Positions 44,986 to 54,084 of a stretch of DNA of 64,000 nucleotides are shown in pieces (within the stretch, counting starts at the first letter, position 1; each line of letters starts with the position of its first letter). The translations under genes and the position numbers were made by a program. The DNA lies in the NCBI RefSeq assembly GCF_023700755.1, contig NZ_JAMKOJ010000006.1:124001-188000 (forward strand). The letters run 5' to 3'. The notes below the pieces were generated by a model, which was not told the DNA's origin, made no database searches, and worked only from the letters and a program-made list of their open reading frames with translations. Source of the stretch: Allorhizobium sonneratiae (GTDB lineage: Bacteria; Pseudomonadota; Alphaproteobacteria; Rhizobiales; Rhizobiaceae).

Positions 44986-45696
44986 ATGTCATCTCTCAAT
45001 CACAGGACCAACACATGTTGCGTCTGTGAAAAATCCTTTCCTCTCAGACGACTGCATGCTGTGGCGCAATTACGACCCGCCTTGCAGGACATGCTGGAAA
45101 AACAGATAAAACAGCCCATTGCAGACCAATATATATGCGAGGACCATTTATCCGCTCTGCGTCGCCATCAGGTGGAAACCCTGCTTGAGGAAGAACGGGG
45201 CGAACTTTCAGCGCTGGACCGCAAGGTTCTCGACGATTTCGCCAGCAATGTCAGTACGGTCAAGACCCTCAATGAAGCGACAAATCAGAAAGAGGATTTT
45301 GGTAACAGGGCCGCAGACGCGGTTGCAGCTTTTGGCGGTTCCTGGACATTTATTCTCATGTTTTGCGCCATCCTTGTGTGCTGGATGGCGGTCAACTCTC
45401 TTTTCCTTCTGCAGCGCGCATTCGATCCTTACCCCTATATTCTTCTAAACCTCGTGCTCTCCTGCATAGCAGCCTTGCAAGCTCCCATCATCATGATGAG
45501 TCAGAAGCGTCAGGAGGAAAAAGACCGCCAGCGGGCGGAAAACGACTATATGATCAATTTGCGGGCCGAACTGGAAATTCGCCAACTTCATGAAAAGCTC
45601 GATCATCAGATGGCCAGACAATGGGAAAGACTGGCAGAAATTCAACAGATTCAGATCGATCTGCTGGAATCGGGAAAGCGCCCGGCAAAATCATGA
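44986..45696 (+). CDS. DUF1003 membrane protein with N-terminal zinc-binding-like motif
   Basis: A 236-residue DUF1003 protein. The N-terminal part has CCVCEKSFPLRRLHAV and later YICEDH, a possible zinc-binding Cys/His cluster. The DUF1003 core is NRAADAVAAFGGSWTFILMF with two helices (about 117-138 and 146-172), followed by a long charged coiled-coil tail. The function of the family is unknown. The start is supported by GGAGAAAC. Confidence 0.85.
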   Translation: MSSLNHRTNTCCVCEKSFPLRRLHAVAQLRPALQDMLEKQIKQPIADQYICEDHLSALRRHQVETLLEEERGELSALDRKVLDDFASNVSTVKTLNEATNQKEDFGNRAADAVAAFGGSWTFILMFCAILVCWMAVNSLFLLQRAFDPYPYILLNLVLSCIAALQAPIIMMSQKRQEEKDRQRAENDYMINLRAELEIRQLHEKLDHQMARQWERLAEIQQIQIDLLESGKRPAKS

Positions 45697-45792
45697 GGTG
45701 TATCGAAGGGCGCACTGCGCGAAATATTTTTAAAATATAAATCTACATTAGATATTGTTAATCTACCGGTAAGATTCACTCGATAATCTCCA

Positions 45793-45926
45793 CTCTGCAG
45801 GCAAGGAATGAACTTTACGGCACACCCTCGGCCTCCTTCAGACCTTCTTCCTGCGGCCACCCGGTCGCCGTCCCCTCGAGCTCCGGGCTTTCTTGCGCCG
45901 CGTTTTCAAGACGCGGCGCTTTTTTT
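45793..45926 (+). ncRNA. Candidate small RNA ending in an intrinsic terminator
   Basis: The 9-bp perfect GC stem GCGCCGCGT/ACGCGGCGC (45895-45903 and 45911-45919) is followed by seven Ts. Upstream is unpaired C/T-rich sequence with CCTCC-like and TCCCCTC stretches, like many rhizobial trans-acting sRNAs. A GATAAT at about 45782-45787 could be the -10 box, giving a start near 45793. The transcript has not been matched to a known family. Confidence 0.4.
45895..45926 (+). terminator. Strong intrinsic terminator
   Basis: A 9-bp GC-rich perfect stem, 7-nt loop TTTCAAG and T7 tail. It ends transcription of either the DUF1003 gene or the candidate sRNA, and insulates the two-component operon. Confidence 0.9.
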
Positions 45927-46033
45927 TGACCTGCAGCAAACACTTCAGGCTCGCGTCAGGAAGACGTCTATTGAAGTTTTCCTATCCCACAGGAAAATAG
46001 CCAGCCTATGTGGGTGGGATGTGAGGAAAGCCA

Positions 46034-46693
46034 ATGCGTATTCTTTTGATTGAGGACGACCATATTTTGGGAGAGGCCATACGGGATCACGTCGCGAGTG
46101 AAGGCCATGCAGTTGACTGGATGCAGTCGCTACAGGATGGCGAGGCCTGCACACAGACGGTGAAATACGGCCTGATTCTTCTGGATCTCAGATTGCCGGA
46201 TGGCAATGGCATTCACTTTCTCAAACGCTTGCGCAGCCGTGAAAATCCAGTTCCCGTGATTATACTGACAGCCCATGACCAGCTCTCCGACCGGATCGAA
46301 GGACTGAACAGCGGCGCGGATGATTATCTCGTCAAACCTTTCGACCTCACAGAACTGACAGCGCGCATGGCCGCTGTGGCGCGACGTTACGCCGCAAAAC
46401 CCAATCCGGTTCTTAAAATTGGCGATCTTGAAATCAATCAGGCCGAAAAGCGGATTGTCGATGAAACCGGGTCTATTCTTCTGTCCAGCCGGGAATGGGC
46501 TGTGCTGGACACGCTCATCGCCCGGCCCGGCGCAGTCGTATCGAAAAGCCAGATCGAGGAAGCCCTTTATGCATTCGGCTCGGAAATCGAGAGCAATACA
46601 GTAGAAGTCTATATCAGCCGCTTACGCAAGAAGATCGGCAAGGAACGGCTCATCACCGTGCGCGGCGTCGGCTATAGCATCGGACAAGCCTGA
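46034..46693 (+). CDS. OmpR/PhoB-family response regulator
   Basis: A 219-residue regulator. The receiver domain (1-115) has the acidic pair EDD, the phospho-acceptor Asp in LILLDLRLPDG (about 51), the Thr/Ala switch ILTAHD and the Lys in YLVKPFD. The winged-helix output domain ends RGVGYSIG. It resembles the QseB/PmrA/TctD group. GAGGAAAG lies 5-8 bases before the ATG. It overlaps the kinase gene by one base. The regulon is not evident. Confidence 0.93.
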   Translation: MRILLIEDDHILGEAIRDHVASEGHAVDWMQSLQDGEACTQTVKYGLILLDLRLPDGNGIHFLKRLRSRENPVPVIILTAHDQLSDRIEGLNSGADDYLVKPFDLTELTARMAAVARRYAAKPNPVLKIGDLEINQAEKRIVDETGSILLSSREWAVLDTLIARPGAVVSKSQIEEALYAFGSEIESNTVEVYISRLRKKIGKERLITVRGVGYSIGQA

Positions 46694-48024
46694 TGACTTC
46701 AAATAGCATGACCCGGCATCTGCTGCTCTGGATCGTTACGGCCCTGACCCTGTTATGGCTTGCCGCCGCCTGCGTTGGCGCATGGATCATGCATGACGAA
46801 TTTGGTGAAATCTTCGATAGTTCTCTTCAGGAAACAACAGAGCGGCTGCTGCCTCTGGTCGTTGATGATGCCAAAAAGCTGGACCCGGATGACAGTCCCG
46901 TTCAGATGGAGACACCCGAGGACCTGCAATCGGATGGCCATCTGATCTATCAGGTGCGCGATGCGAGCGGTCGGGTGCTGATGCATTCCGAACGATATGG
47001 CAGCACACCGCTTCCAGCCCCGCTCATCCCAGGCTTCTGGCAAAACGACTACTACCGGGTCTATACCGCTGCGACCGCTGATCGATCGCTTTTCGTGCAG
47101 GGAGCTGACATGATGGCTCACCGGCGAAAATCGACCTACAAGGCGGTCTTGACCATGATCATACCGCTCCTTGGCCTCATCCCTCTCAGCCTGTGGGCCG
47201 CTTATCTGATTATTCGCAGCATGCTGCAACCTGTCGAAACCCTGCAACGTGCCATTGGTGAAAAGGATGGCGGCAATCTTGTGCCCATAATGCTCTCGGG
47301 CCTGCCTAAAGAACTGTTGCCCATCGGTCGTTCCGTCAATCTTCTGCTTGAGCGACTGCGTTCTGCTTTGGATGCAGAAAGAGATTTCACCTCCAACAGT
47401 GCCCATGAATTGCGCACTCCGATTGCTGGCGCACTTGCCCAGATCCAGTTGCTGATCCAGAGCCTGAACCAGCCCAAGCTCAAGGAAAGGGCTCAGCTTG
47501 TGGAAACATCGCTGCTGCGATTGACGGCCCTGGCTGAAAAACTGCTGCAACTCTCCCGCGCAGAGGCCGGCATCGGCCAGACAGACCAGGCACATGATCT
47601 CGTCCCGCTTCTGGATATGCTGGTTGAGGAATTTCGGCGCAATCGACCGGATCGCGATCGCATCATTTATCGACACTCCCATGAATTTGAGCTTTTACGC
47701 CCGATCAATCCGGATGCTTTTGCCATTGCGATCCGAAATATGCTGGAAAATGCCGCCCGTCACGGCAGCGCCGATGCCCCCATCGTGGTGACCATCAATG
47801 CTGAGGGCGCCATCTCAGTCACCAATGGCGGTCCTGTGCTGAGTCAGGAGGATTTGCAGTTCATCCGAAAGCGGTTTCATCGCAAAAATGCCAATGCTCC
47901 CGGCACCGGGCTTGGTCTGTCAATCATAGAGCGGCTCACCGAACAGATGAATGGACGCTTTGTCATGATATCGCCTGCCAGCGATCGTAGCGACGGCGTG
48001 GAATGCCGTCTTCTGCTGCCATAG
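46693..48024 (+). CDS. Sensor histidine kinase (QseC/TctE-like)
   Basis: A 443-residue membrane kinase. A first helix spans about 7-31, then comes a periplasmic domain to about 150 and a second helix at 152-172. HisKA has the H-box NSAHELRTPIAGAL. The ATPase domain has the N-box RNMLENAARHG and GTGLGLSII. It phosphorylates the overlapping response regulator. The sensed signal is unknown. Confidence 0.93.
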   Translation: MTSNSMTRHLLLWIVTALTLLWLAAACVGAWIMHDEFGEIFDSSLQETTERLLPLVVDDAKKLDPDDSPVQMETPEDLQSDGHLIYQVRDASGRVLMHSERYGSTPLPAPLIPGFWQNDYYRVYTAATADRSLFVQGADMMAHRRKSTYKAVLTMIIPLLGLIPLSLWAAYLIIRSMLQPVETLQRAIGEKDGGNLVPIMLSGLPKELLPIGRSVNLLLERLRSALDAERDFTSNSAHELRTPIAGALAQIQLLIQSLNQPKLKERAQLVETSLLRLTALAEKLLQLSRAEAGIGQTDQAHDLVPLLDMLVEEFRRNRPDRDRIIYRHSHEFELLRPINPDAFAIAIRNMLENAARHGSADAPIVVTINAEGAISVTNGGPVLSQEDLQFIRKRFHRKNANAPGTGLGLSIIERLTEQMNGRFVMISPASDRSDGVECRLLLP

Positions 48025-48033
48025 TCCCGGTTT

Positions 48034-48049
48034 TGGAATTATAATTCCA
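48034..48049. repeat. 16-bp perfect palindrome after the kinase gene
   Basis: TGGAATTATAATTCCA lies 10 bp past the kinase stop. It may be part of a weak terminator or a protein-binding site. The rest of the 253-bp gap to the binding-protein gene should carry that gene's promoter. Confidence 0.5.
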
Positions 48050-48277
48050 CAAGCCAGCGCACCGTTGCCGTTTCAAACGCTTTTTTGCAGCAAAAACTCT
48101 GTTTCTGATGAAATCTCCATTGACCAGGCACGGTTAAAATGGAATAAATGATCCGCCAAGCAATGAGGATGAAGCATATATTCTGATATGCGGGAAGCCG
48201 CTCATGCAAGGCGCCGGTTGGGAGAGCCGGTTCCGGAGGAGAGGGGTCAACCGGAGCCCCGTGCGTGGAGGAAACCA

Positions 48278-49207
48278 ATGAAAAAACTGTTTTTGGGAAC
48301 GGCGCTGTCCGTTCTTCTCGCTGCGTCCGCTCATGCCGCAAGCATCGGCGTGTCCATGGCAGCCTTCGATGACAACTTCCTGACCGTATTGCGCAACGGC
48401 ATGCAGGATTACGCCCACGGTTTGAAGGATGTGAACCTTCAGATCGAGGATGCACAAAACGATATTTCCCGCCAGCAAAGCCAGATCCAGAATTTCATCG
48501 CAGGCGGCGTCAGCGCCATTATCGTCAATCCGGTGGATACGGACGCAACGGCGGCTTTGTCGAGCATGGCGGAAAAGGCCGGTATTCCGCTGGTTTATGT
48601 CAACCGTCGCCCGGTCAATGTTGACAAGCTGCCCGCCAAACAGGCCTTTGTCGGCTCCAATGAGCATCAGGCCGGAACGCTTGAGACCGAAGCCGTCTGC
48701 CATCTCCTGCATGGCAAGGGCAATGCCGTGATCATCATGGGTGAACTGTCCAACCAGGCCGCGCGCGTGCGCACACAAGCCGTCAAGGATCTCGCCGGAA
48801 AGGGTGACTGCGCCGGTTTGAAGATCATTCAGGAGCAAACGGCCAACTGGTCGCGCACCCAGGCTTCCGACCTTGTCACCAACTGGTTGTCGGCCGGGTT
48901 GAACTTCGATGCCGTCATCTCCAACAATGACGAAATGGCCATCGGCGCCATTCAAGCCCTGAAAGCCTCTGGCAAATCCATGGACAAAGTTGTCGTTGCC
49001 GGCGTTGACGCCACACAGGATGCGCTTGCGTCCATGGCAGCAGGTGATCTCAAGGTAACGGTGTTCCAGAATGCCAAGGGTCAGGCCCAAGGTGCGGTGG
49101 ATGCAGCACTGAAACTCTCCAAGGGTGAGAAGGTCGAAAAGGATATCAACATACCTTTCGAACTGGTGACACCGGAGAATCTGGCAAAATACCAGAAGAA
49201 GAACTGA
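48278..49207 (+). CDS. CUT2 sugar/inositol-type substrate-binding protein
   Basis: A 309-residue periplasmic binding protein of the ribose/inositol/rhizopine group. The signal peptide (about 1-23) ends SAHA. The mature start is SIGVSMAAFDDNF, with GVSAIIVNPVDTDAT and NNDEMAIGAIQAL later. The ATG at 48278 follows GAGGAAACC. It heads the binding protein, ATPase, permease, dehydrogenase operon. Myo-inositol or an inositol derivative is a likely ligand by similarity to IbpA/MocB-type proteins, as an inference. Confidence 0.9.
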   Translation: MKKLFLGTALSVLLAASAHAASIGVSMAAFDDNFLTVLRNGMQDYAHGLKDVNLQIEDAQNDISRQQSQIQNFIAGGVSAIIVNPVDTDATAALSSMAEKAGIPLVYVNRRPVNVDKLPAKQAFVGSNEHQAGTLETEAVCHLLHGKGNAVIIMGELSNQAARVRTQAVKDLAGKGDCAGLKIIQEQTANWSRTQASDLVTNWLSAGLNFDAVISNNDEMAIGAIQALKASGKSMDKVVVAGVDATQDALASMAAGDLKVTVFQNAKGQAQGAVDAALKLSKGEKVEKDINIPFELVTPENLAKYQKKN

Positions 49208-49215
49208 TCGGCACC

Positions 49216-49246
49216 GCTGCAGCAACGGCAGCTCCGTTGCTGCAGC
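49216..49246 (+). terminator. Perfect 13-bp hairpin between binding-protein and ATPase genes
   Basis: GCTGCAGCAACGG and CCGTTGCTGCAGC pair exactly around a 5-nt loop, 9 bp past the binding-protein stop. There is no T-run. Such hairpins in transporter operons commonly protect the upstream mRNA so that the binding protein is made in excess. Confidence 0.65.
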
Positions 49247-49300
49247 CTACCGACACGTCCCTTTCCATCACCGTGATATTCGACGCGAGAGGTGATCGTC

Positions 49301-50839
49301 ATGGTCAGTCCCACGACAATGGCTGCAATCCGCAAAAGCGGCGCCATACCGGGGGCGGAATTCCTGTTGTCTGCCGAGGGCATTCGCAAGGAATTTCCCG
49401 GTGTCGTCGCCCTTGACGATGTCCGCTTTCAGCTGAAACGAGGCACGGTTCATGCCCTGATGGGCGAAAACGGTGCCGGCAAATCGACGCTGATGAAGAT
49501 ACTCGCCGGAATTTACCAGCCCGATAAAGGCCAGATCCAGATGAAAGGCGTCGATATCCGCCTGTCATCACCGCTGGATGCGCTGGAAAACGGCATTGCC
49601 ATGATCCATCAGGAACTGAACCTGATGTCTTCCATGACCATTGCCGAAAATATCTGGATCCGGCGCGAGCCGCTGACCCGCTTTGGTTTTGTCGATCACG
49701 GTGAAATGGCCCGGCGAACCGAAGCCTTGTTCGATCGGCTGAACATCGATCTCGACCCGGAAGCGCCTGTCTCCAGTCTCTCCGTCGCCAACCGGCAGAT
49801 GGTGGAGATTGCCAAGGCAGTGTCCTACGAATCCGACGTACTGATCATGGATGAGCCGACATCGGCGCTGACGGACCGCGAGGTGGAGCATCTGTTCCGT
49901 ATCATTCGCGATCTGAAGGCCAGCGGCATCGGCATCGTCTACATCACCCACAAGATGAATGAGCTGTTCGAGATTGCCGATGAGTTTTCGGTATTTCGCG
50001 ACGGCAAATATATCGGCACCCATGCGTCTACCGATGTTACCCGCGACGATATTATCCGCATGATGGTCGGGCGGGAAATCACCCAGATGTTCCCCAAGGA
50101 GGATGTGCCGATCGGCGAAGTGGTGCTGTCGGTGCGCGATCTCTGCCTGGATGGCGTCTTCCGCGATGTGTCCTTCGATCTGCGCGCCGGTGAAATTCTG
50201 GGCCTTGCCGGACTTGTCGGTTCGGGCCGCTCAAACGTGGCAGAAACCCTTTTCGGCGTCACACCCGCTTCCTCCGGCACCATCGCCATAGACGGTAAGC
50301 CGGTCACCATCGACAGCCCACAGGCGGCCATTCGTAACCGCATGGCTTTTCTGACAGAAGACCGCAAGGATACCGGCTGTCTACTCATTCTCGACATTCT
50401 GGAAAACATGCAAATTGCCGTGTTGCAGGACGATTATGTCCGTCACGGCTTCGTCGAGGAAAAGCGTATCACTGAAGCCTGTGAGGATATGGCCAGACGC
50501 CTGCGGGTAAAGACGCCCGATCTTGGCGAGCGGATCGAAAACCTCTCCGGCGGCAATCAGCAGAAAGCGCTGATCGGCCGCTGGCTGCTGACGAAACCAC
50601 GCATTCTCATTCTCGATGAGCCGACACGCGGTATCGATGTCGGCGCCAAGGCGGAAATTCACCGGCTGGTATCGGAAATGACCCGACAAGGTGCCGCCGT
50701 GCTGATGATTTCCTCTGAAATGCCAGAGGTTCTCGGCATGAGCGACCGGATCATGGTGATGCATGAAGGGCGCGTCACCGGCTTCCTCGATCGCGCTGAG
50801 GCAACACAAATCAAGGTTATGGATCTCGCAGCCCGCTGA
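49301..50839 (+). CDS. CUT2 sugar ABC ATPase (two nucleotide-binding domains)
   Basis: A 512-residue RbsA/MglA-like fusion of two ATPase domains. The first has [16 protein letters not shown], signature [14 protein letters not shown] and [12 protein letters not shown]. The second has the degenerate Walker [25 protein letters not shown] and [14 protein letters not shown]. The ATG at 49301 with GAGAGGTGAT upstream is preferred to a GTG three codons earlier. Confidence 0.93.
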   Translation: MVSPTTMAAIRKSGAIPGAEFLLSAEGIRKEFPGVVALDDVRFQLKRGTVHALMGENGAGKSTLMKILAGIYQPDKGQIQMKGVDIRLSSPLDALENGIAMIHQELNLMSSMTIAENIWIRREPLTRFGFVDHGEMARRTEALFDRLNIDLDPEAPVSSLSVANRQMVEIAKAVSYESDVLIMDEPTSALTDREVEHLFRIIRDLKASGIGIVYITHKMNELFEIADEFSVFRDGKYIGTHASTDVTRDDIIRMMVGREITQMFPKEDVPIGEVVLSVRDLCLDGVFRDVSFDLRAGEILGLAGLVGSGRSNVAETLFGVTPASSGTIAIDGKPVTIDSPQAAIRNRMAFLTEDRKDTGCLLILDILENMQIAVLQDDYVRHGFVEEKRITEACEDMARRLRVKTPDLGERIENLSGGNQQKALIGRWLLTKPRILILDEPTRGIDVGAKAEIHRLVSEMTRQGAAVLMISSEMPEVLGMSDRIMVMHEGRVTGFLDRAEATQIKVMDLAAR

Positions 50840-50882
50840 CGGCACAAAAGCCTTGTCAGGCGAGAGAGTGAGGGAGGATAAA

Positions 50883-51911
50883 ATGAGCAATGATGTGGCC
50901 AAGGCCGTGGCACCCCCTTCCGGCGCGCGCCAGCGGAAAAGACGGATGCCGCCGGAGGCCAGCATTTTTCTGGTTCTGATCGGCATCGCCCTGTTTTACG
51001 AGGTTCTCGGCTGGATTTTCATCGGTCAAAGTTTTCTCCTCAACGAACAGCGCCTGACCATCATGATCCTCCAGGTGTCGGTGATCGGCATCATCGCCGT
51101 TGGCGTCACCCAAGTGATCATCACCGGCGGCATCGACCTGTCCTCCGGTTCGGTGGTCGGCATGACAGCCATGATCGCAGCAAGCTTTGCCCAGGCATCG
51201 ACCTGGCCGCGGGTGGTCTATCCCGCTCTGACAGACCTGCCGTTTATCATCCCCATTCTGGTCGGCCTTGTCATCGGCCTTCTTGCCGGTGTCCTCAATG
51301 GCTGGCTGATTGCCCGCACGAAAATTCCGCCTTTCATCGCCACGCTTGGCATGTATGTGTCAGCCCGCGGCGTGGCGAAATGGTACACCAAAGGCCAGCC
51401 GATTTCCGGCCTCACCCATGATTTCAACTTTATCGGCTCCAGCATCTGGCCAGTTGCGGTGTTCCTCGTGGTGGCAATCATCTTCCACATTGCGTTGCGC
51501 TATACCCGCTATGGCAAATTCACCTATGCCATCGGCGCCAATGCGCAGGCGGCCCGCGTCTCCGGTATCGATATCGAAAAACATCTGATCAAGGTCTATG
51601 CCATTGCCGGGCTTCTGTCGGGTCTCGCTGGTATCGTCACCGCCGCCCGCGCCCAGACGGCACAGGCCGGTATGGGAGTGGGTTATGAACTGGATGCCAT
51701 CGCCGCAGCGGTCATTGGCGGCACTTCGCTTGCCGGCGGTGCCGGACGCATTACCGGCACGGTGATCGGCACGATCATTCTTGGCGTCATGACCTCCGGC
51801 TTCACCTTCCTACGCATCGACGCCTATTATCAGGAAATCGTCAAAGGCGTGATCATCGTGGCCGCCGTCATCGTCGATGTCCATCGGCAGAAGAAACGGA
51901 AAAAAGCATGA
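50883..51911 (+). CDS. CUT2 sugar ABC permease (RbsC-like)
   Basis: A 342-residue membrane protein with about eight to ten helices. GVTQVIITGGIDLSSGSVVGM and NGWLIARTKIPPFIATLGM are RbsC-family signatures, and ELDAIAAAVIGGTSLAGG is the conserved late loop. The ATG follows GGAGGATAAA. Its stop overlaps the dehydrogenase start by 4 bp. Confidence 0.93.
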   Translation: MSNDVAKAVAPPSGARQRKRRMPPEASIFLVLIGIALFYEVLGWIFIGQSFLLNEQRLTIMILQVSVIGIIAVGVTQVIITGGIDLSSGSVVGMTAMIAASFAQASTWPRVVYPALTDLPFIIPILVGLVIGLLAGVLNGWLIARTKIPPFIATLGMYVSARGVAKWYTKGQPISGLTHDFNFIGSSIWPVAVFLVVAIIFHIALRYTRYGKFTYAIGANAQAARVSGIDIEKHLIKVYAIAGLLSGLAGIVTAARAQTAQAGMGVGYELDAIAAAVIGGTSLAGGAGRITGTVIGTIILGVMTSGFTFLRIDAYYQEIVKGVIIVAAVIVDVHRQKKRKKA

Positions 51912-53044
51912 AAACGCTCGGCGTCGGCCTGATCGGCTCAGGCTATATGGGAAAATGCCATGCGCTGGCCTGGAACAATGTCGCGGCCATTTTTGGCGAT
52001 GTGCCACGGCCACGCCTTGTTGCGCTTGCCGAAGCAAGCCTTGATCTCGCCCGGCAAAGGGCGGAGGAGTTCGGCTTTGATCAAGCAACGGACGACTGGA
52101 AGAGCCTGATCGCCGATCCAGACATCGATATCATCTCGATCACCACACCCAACGCCTTCCATGCCGAAATGGCCATTGCCGCCTTGCAGGCGGGCAAACA
52201 TGTCTGGTGTGAAAAACCGATGGCTCCGCGTTTGGAAAGCGCAAGCGCCATGCGCGATGCCGCCAGAACCGCCGCCCAAACCGCCAGATGCATCGCCGCC
52301 ATCGGTTATAATTATATCCAGAACCCGGTTTTCCGGCAGATCAAGTCCCTGATCGAGAGCGGCGGAATAGGCACCATCACCCATGTCCGCGTCGAAATGG
52401 ACGAGGATTTCATGGCGGATGCAGATCAGGCATTTTACTGGAAAAGTGAATCTGCCTCAGGATATGGCGCCCTGGATGACTTTGCCGTCCATCCCTTATC
52501 CTTGCTGTATACGCTGTTCGGCCCGCTTGCGTCTGTCGCCTGCGACATGGTCAAACCCTATGCCGAGCGGCCACTGGCTTCGGGCGGCAGACGCGCGGTA
52601 GAAAATCACGACATTGCCTCCATGCTCTGCCGTTTTGACAGCGGGCTTTCGGCAACAGTGTGCGTCAATCGCAGTGCCTGGGGCCGAAAGGGTCGGATAG
52701 CCGTACAGATTTATGGATCGAAAGGCTCCATTCTCTATGATCAGGAACGGATGAATGAGTTTCAGCTGTATCTTGCCGATGACCCTGCAGCATTGTCCGG
52801 GTTCCGCACCATTCTCACCGGTCCCCAACATCCGCCTTACGGTCGGTTTATCCCCGCACCCGGCCATGGACTTGGTTTCAACGATCTCAAGACCATCGAA
52901 TGCCGCGAAATCCTTGTCGCCATCGCCGGAAAACCTGCCCATCTGATCGATTTTGAAACCGGATATCGTGTGGAAATGGCCATTCACGCCATGGCAAAAG
53001 CCCATACCGAACGACGCTGGGTTGATCTGAGCGAGTTTGAATAA
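51908..53044 (+). CDS. Gfo/Idh/MocA-family sugar/inositol dehydrogenase
   Basis: A 378-residue oxidoreductase. The N-terminal Rossmann fold has GLIGSGYMGKCHALAW, then the family HVWCEKPMAP (catalytic EKP) and GYNYIQNPVF. The C-terminal alpha/beta domain follows. Members oxidise sugars or inositol with NAD(P). Its overlap with the permease gene shows that the imported solute is its probable substrate. Confidence 0.92.
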   Translation: MKTLGVGLIGSGYMGKCHALAWNNVAAIFGDVPRPRLVALAEASLDLARQRAEEFGFDQATDDWKSLIADPDIDIISITTPNAFHAEMAIAALQAGKHVWCEKPMAPRLESASAMRDAARTAAQTARCIAAIGYNYIQNPVFRQIKSLIESGGIGTITHVRVEMDEDFMADADQAFYWKSESASGYGALDDFAVHPLSLLYTLFGPLASVACDMVKPYAERPLASGGRRAVENHDIASMLCRFDSGLSATVCVNRSAWGRKGRIAVQIYGSKGSILYDQERMNEFQLYLADDPAALSGFRTILTGPQHPPYGRFIPAPGHGLGFNDLKTIECREILVAIAGKPAHLIDFETGYRVEMAIHAMAKAHTERRWVDLSEFE

Positions 53045-53103
53045 TCACCCCCATTGCCGTTTTCTCTCCCCTGATTTAACAAACGGATCATTGCAATGAG
53101 CCG

Positions 53104-53499
53104 ATGAGAGACATGATGGACGAGGGTTTTGAACCTGAAGGCGAATTGACCTTGCGCACGCTGGCCATGCCCGCCGACACCAATCCGGCAGGCGATATTT
53201 TCGGCGGTTGGGTTCTGGCGCAGATGGATGCCGCCGCCGGGATCAGAGCCTCGGAAACCGCCAAAGGCCGGGTTGTGACCGCAGCCGTCAAGGAGGTGAA
53301 TTTCAAACGCCCCGTCAAGGTCGGCGATACGCTGTGTGTCTATACTGCGGTGAGGTCCGTCGGCAGAACATCGATGACACTCTCTGTCGAATGCTGGGTG
53401 CGCCGACAGTTTTCCGAAGAACGTCAGAAAGTCACCGACGCCTTTTTCATCATGGTGGCGCTGGATGAAGCGGGAAATCCAAGGCTTGTAAACGGTTAA
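53104..53499 (+). CDS. YciA-like acyl-CoA thioesterase
   Basis: A 131-residue hotdog-fold thioesterase with PADTNPAGDIFGGWVLAQMD, the catalytic/CoA-binding signature of YciA/BACH-type enzymes, and VKEVNFKRPVKVGD. It hydrolyses acyl-CoA esters in the cytoplasm. Start alternatives are the ATGs at 53104, 53113 and 53116. It follows the dehydrogenase gene by 59 bp and may or may not be part of that operon. Confidence 0.88.
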   Translation: MRDMMDEGFEPEGELTLRTLAMPADTNPAGDIFGGWVLAQMDAAAGIRASETAKGRVVTAAVKEVNFKRPVKVGDTLCVYTAVRSVGRTSMTLSVECWVRRQFSEERQKVTDAFFIMVALDEAGNPRLVNG

Positions 53500-53504
53500 G
53501 AAAC

Positions 53505-53534
53505 AACCACGTTGATCCAATCAACGTGGTTTTT
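53505..53534. terminator. Bidirectional intrinsic terminator
   Basis: AACCACGTTGAT and ATCAACGTGGTT form a perfect 12-bp stem with a 3-nt loop, followed by TTTTT on the plus strand. It separates the thioesterase gene from the convergent cheW gene, and the minus strand also reads GTTGTTTC after the stem. Confidence 0.88.
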
Positions 53535-53557
53535 CAAAGATTTACGTTACCGCCTGA

Positions 53558-54016
53558 TCAGGCAACCATGCCCCAATCAGCAGCATCATCATTGCCGAAC
53601 ATGCGTTCCAGATTGAGGAAGCAGATCATGCTCTGACCCTGGGTGATGATGCCATCGGAAAAGGCCGAGCTGGTGCCTGCTGCCTGTGGCAAGGGCTGAA
53701 GCTTATCCATCGAGACGGTGAGAATGTCGGAAACACCGTCGACAAGGAGGCCCACAGTCATGCCGTTGACATCGGTGACCACGATGGCGCTTCGTTCATT
53801 GGCTTCAGTGCCAGCCATGCCCAGCTTGATCGCCAGATCAACGATCGGGATGACTGTTCCTCGCAGATTCATGACGCCGATCACCTCATACGGTGCATGA
53901 GGAAGCGGCGTGACCGGCGCCCATCCGCGAATTTCGCGAATGGAAGTCGTTTTCACGCAGAACTCCTGCTGGTGAAGCCGAAATGCAATGATTTCAAGGC
54001 TCTCATTCTGGCTCAT
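53558..54016 (-). CDS. cheW: CheW chemotaxis coupling protein
   Basis: A 152-residue CheW with IREIRGWAPVTPLPHAP, VIGVMNLRGTVIPIVDL and VGLLVDGVSDI, the usual coupling-fold segments. It links chemoreceptors to the CheA kinase. The ATG at 54016 has GGAGAAG 7 bases upstream and is preferred to the ATG five codons earlier. It lies 68 bp after the chemoreceptor gene. No cheA is seen in the window. Confidence 0.92.
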   Translation of the reverse strand: MSQNESLEIIAFRLHQQEFCVKTTSIREIRGWAPVTPLPHAPYEVIGVMNLRGTVIPIVDLAIKLGMAGTEANERSAIVVTDVNGMTVGLLVDGVSDILTVSMDKLQPLPQAAGTSSAFSDGIITQGQSMICFLNLERMFGNDDAADWGMVA

Positions 54017-54084
54017 GTAAGACTTCTCCATCGGATATCTCCCGGCATCATCATCTCAGAAGGAGGAAACAGCATGTCTCATCA

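Larger units (their letters stand above)
45697..46033. other. Spacer with strong terminator and possible sRNA
   Basis: No protein gene is seen in this 337-bp gap. A pyrimidine-rich stretch (about 45820-45895) runs into a very strong intrinsic terminator (45895-45926). The terminator lies 200 bp past the DUF1003 stop, further than usual, which leaves room for an independent small RNA. The right end supplies the promoter of the two-component genes. Confidence 0.5.

Noticed and set aside
45808-46053. Open frame of 81 codons before the response regulator
   Set aside because: It reads through a strong terminator and overlaps the response regulator start; the proline-rich beginning is not protein-like.
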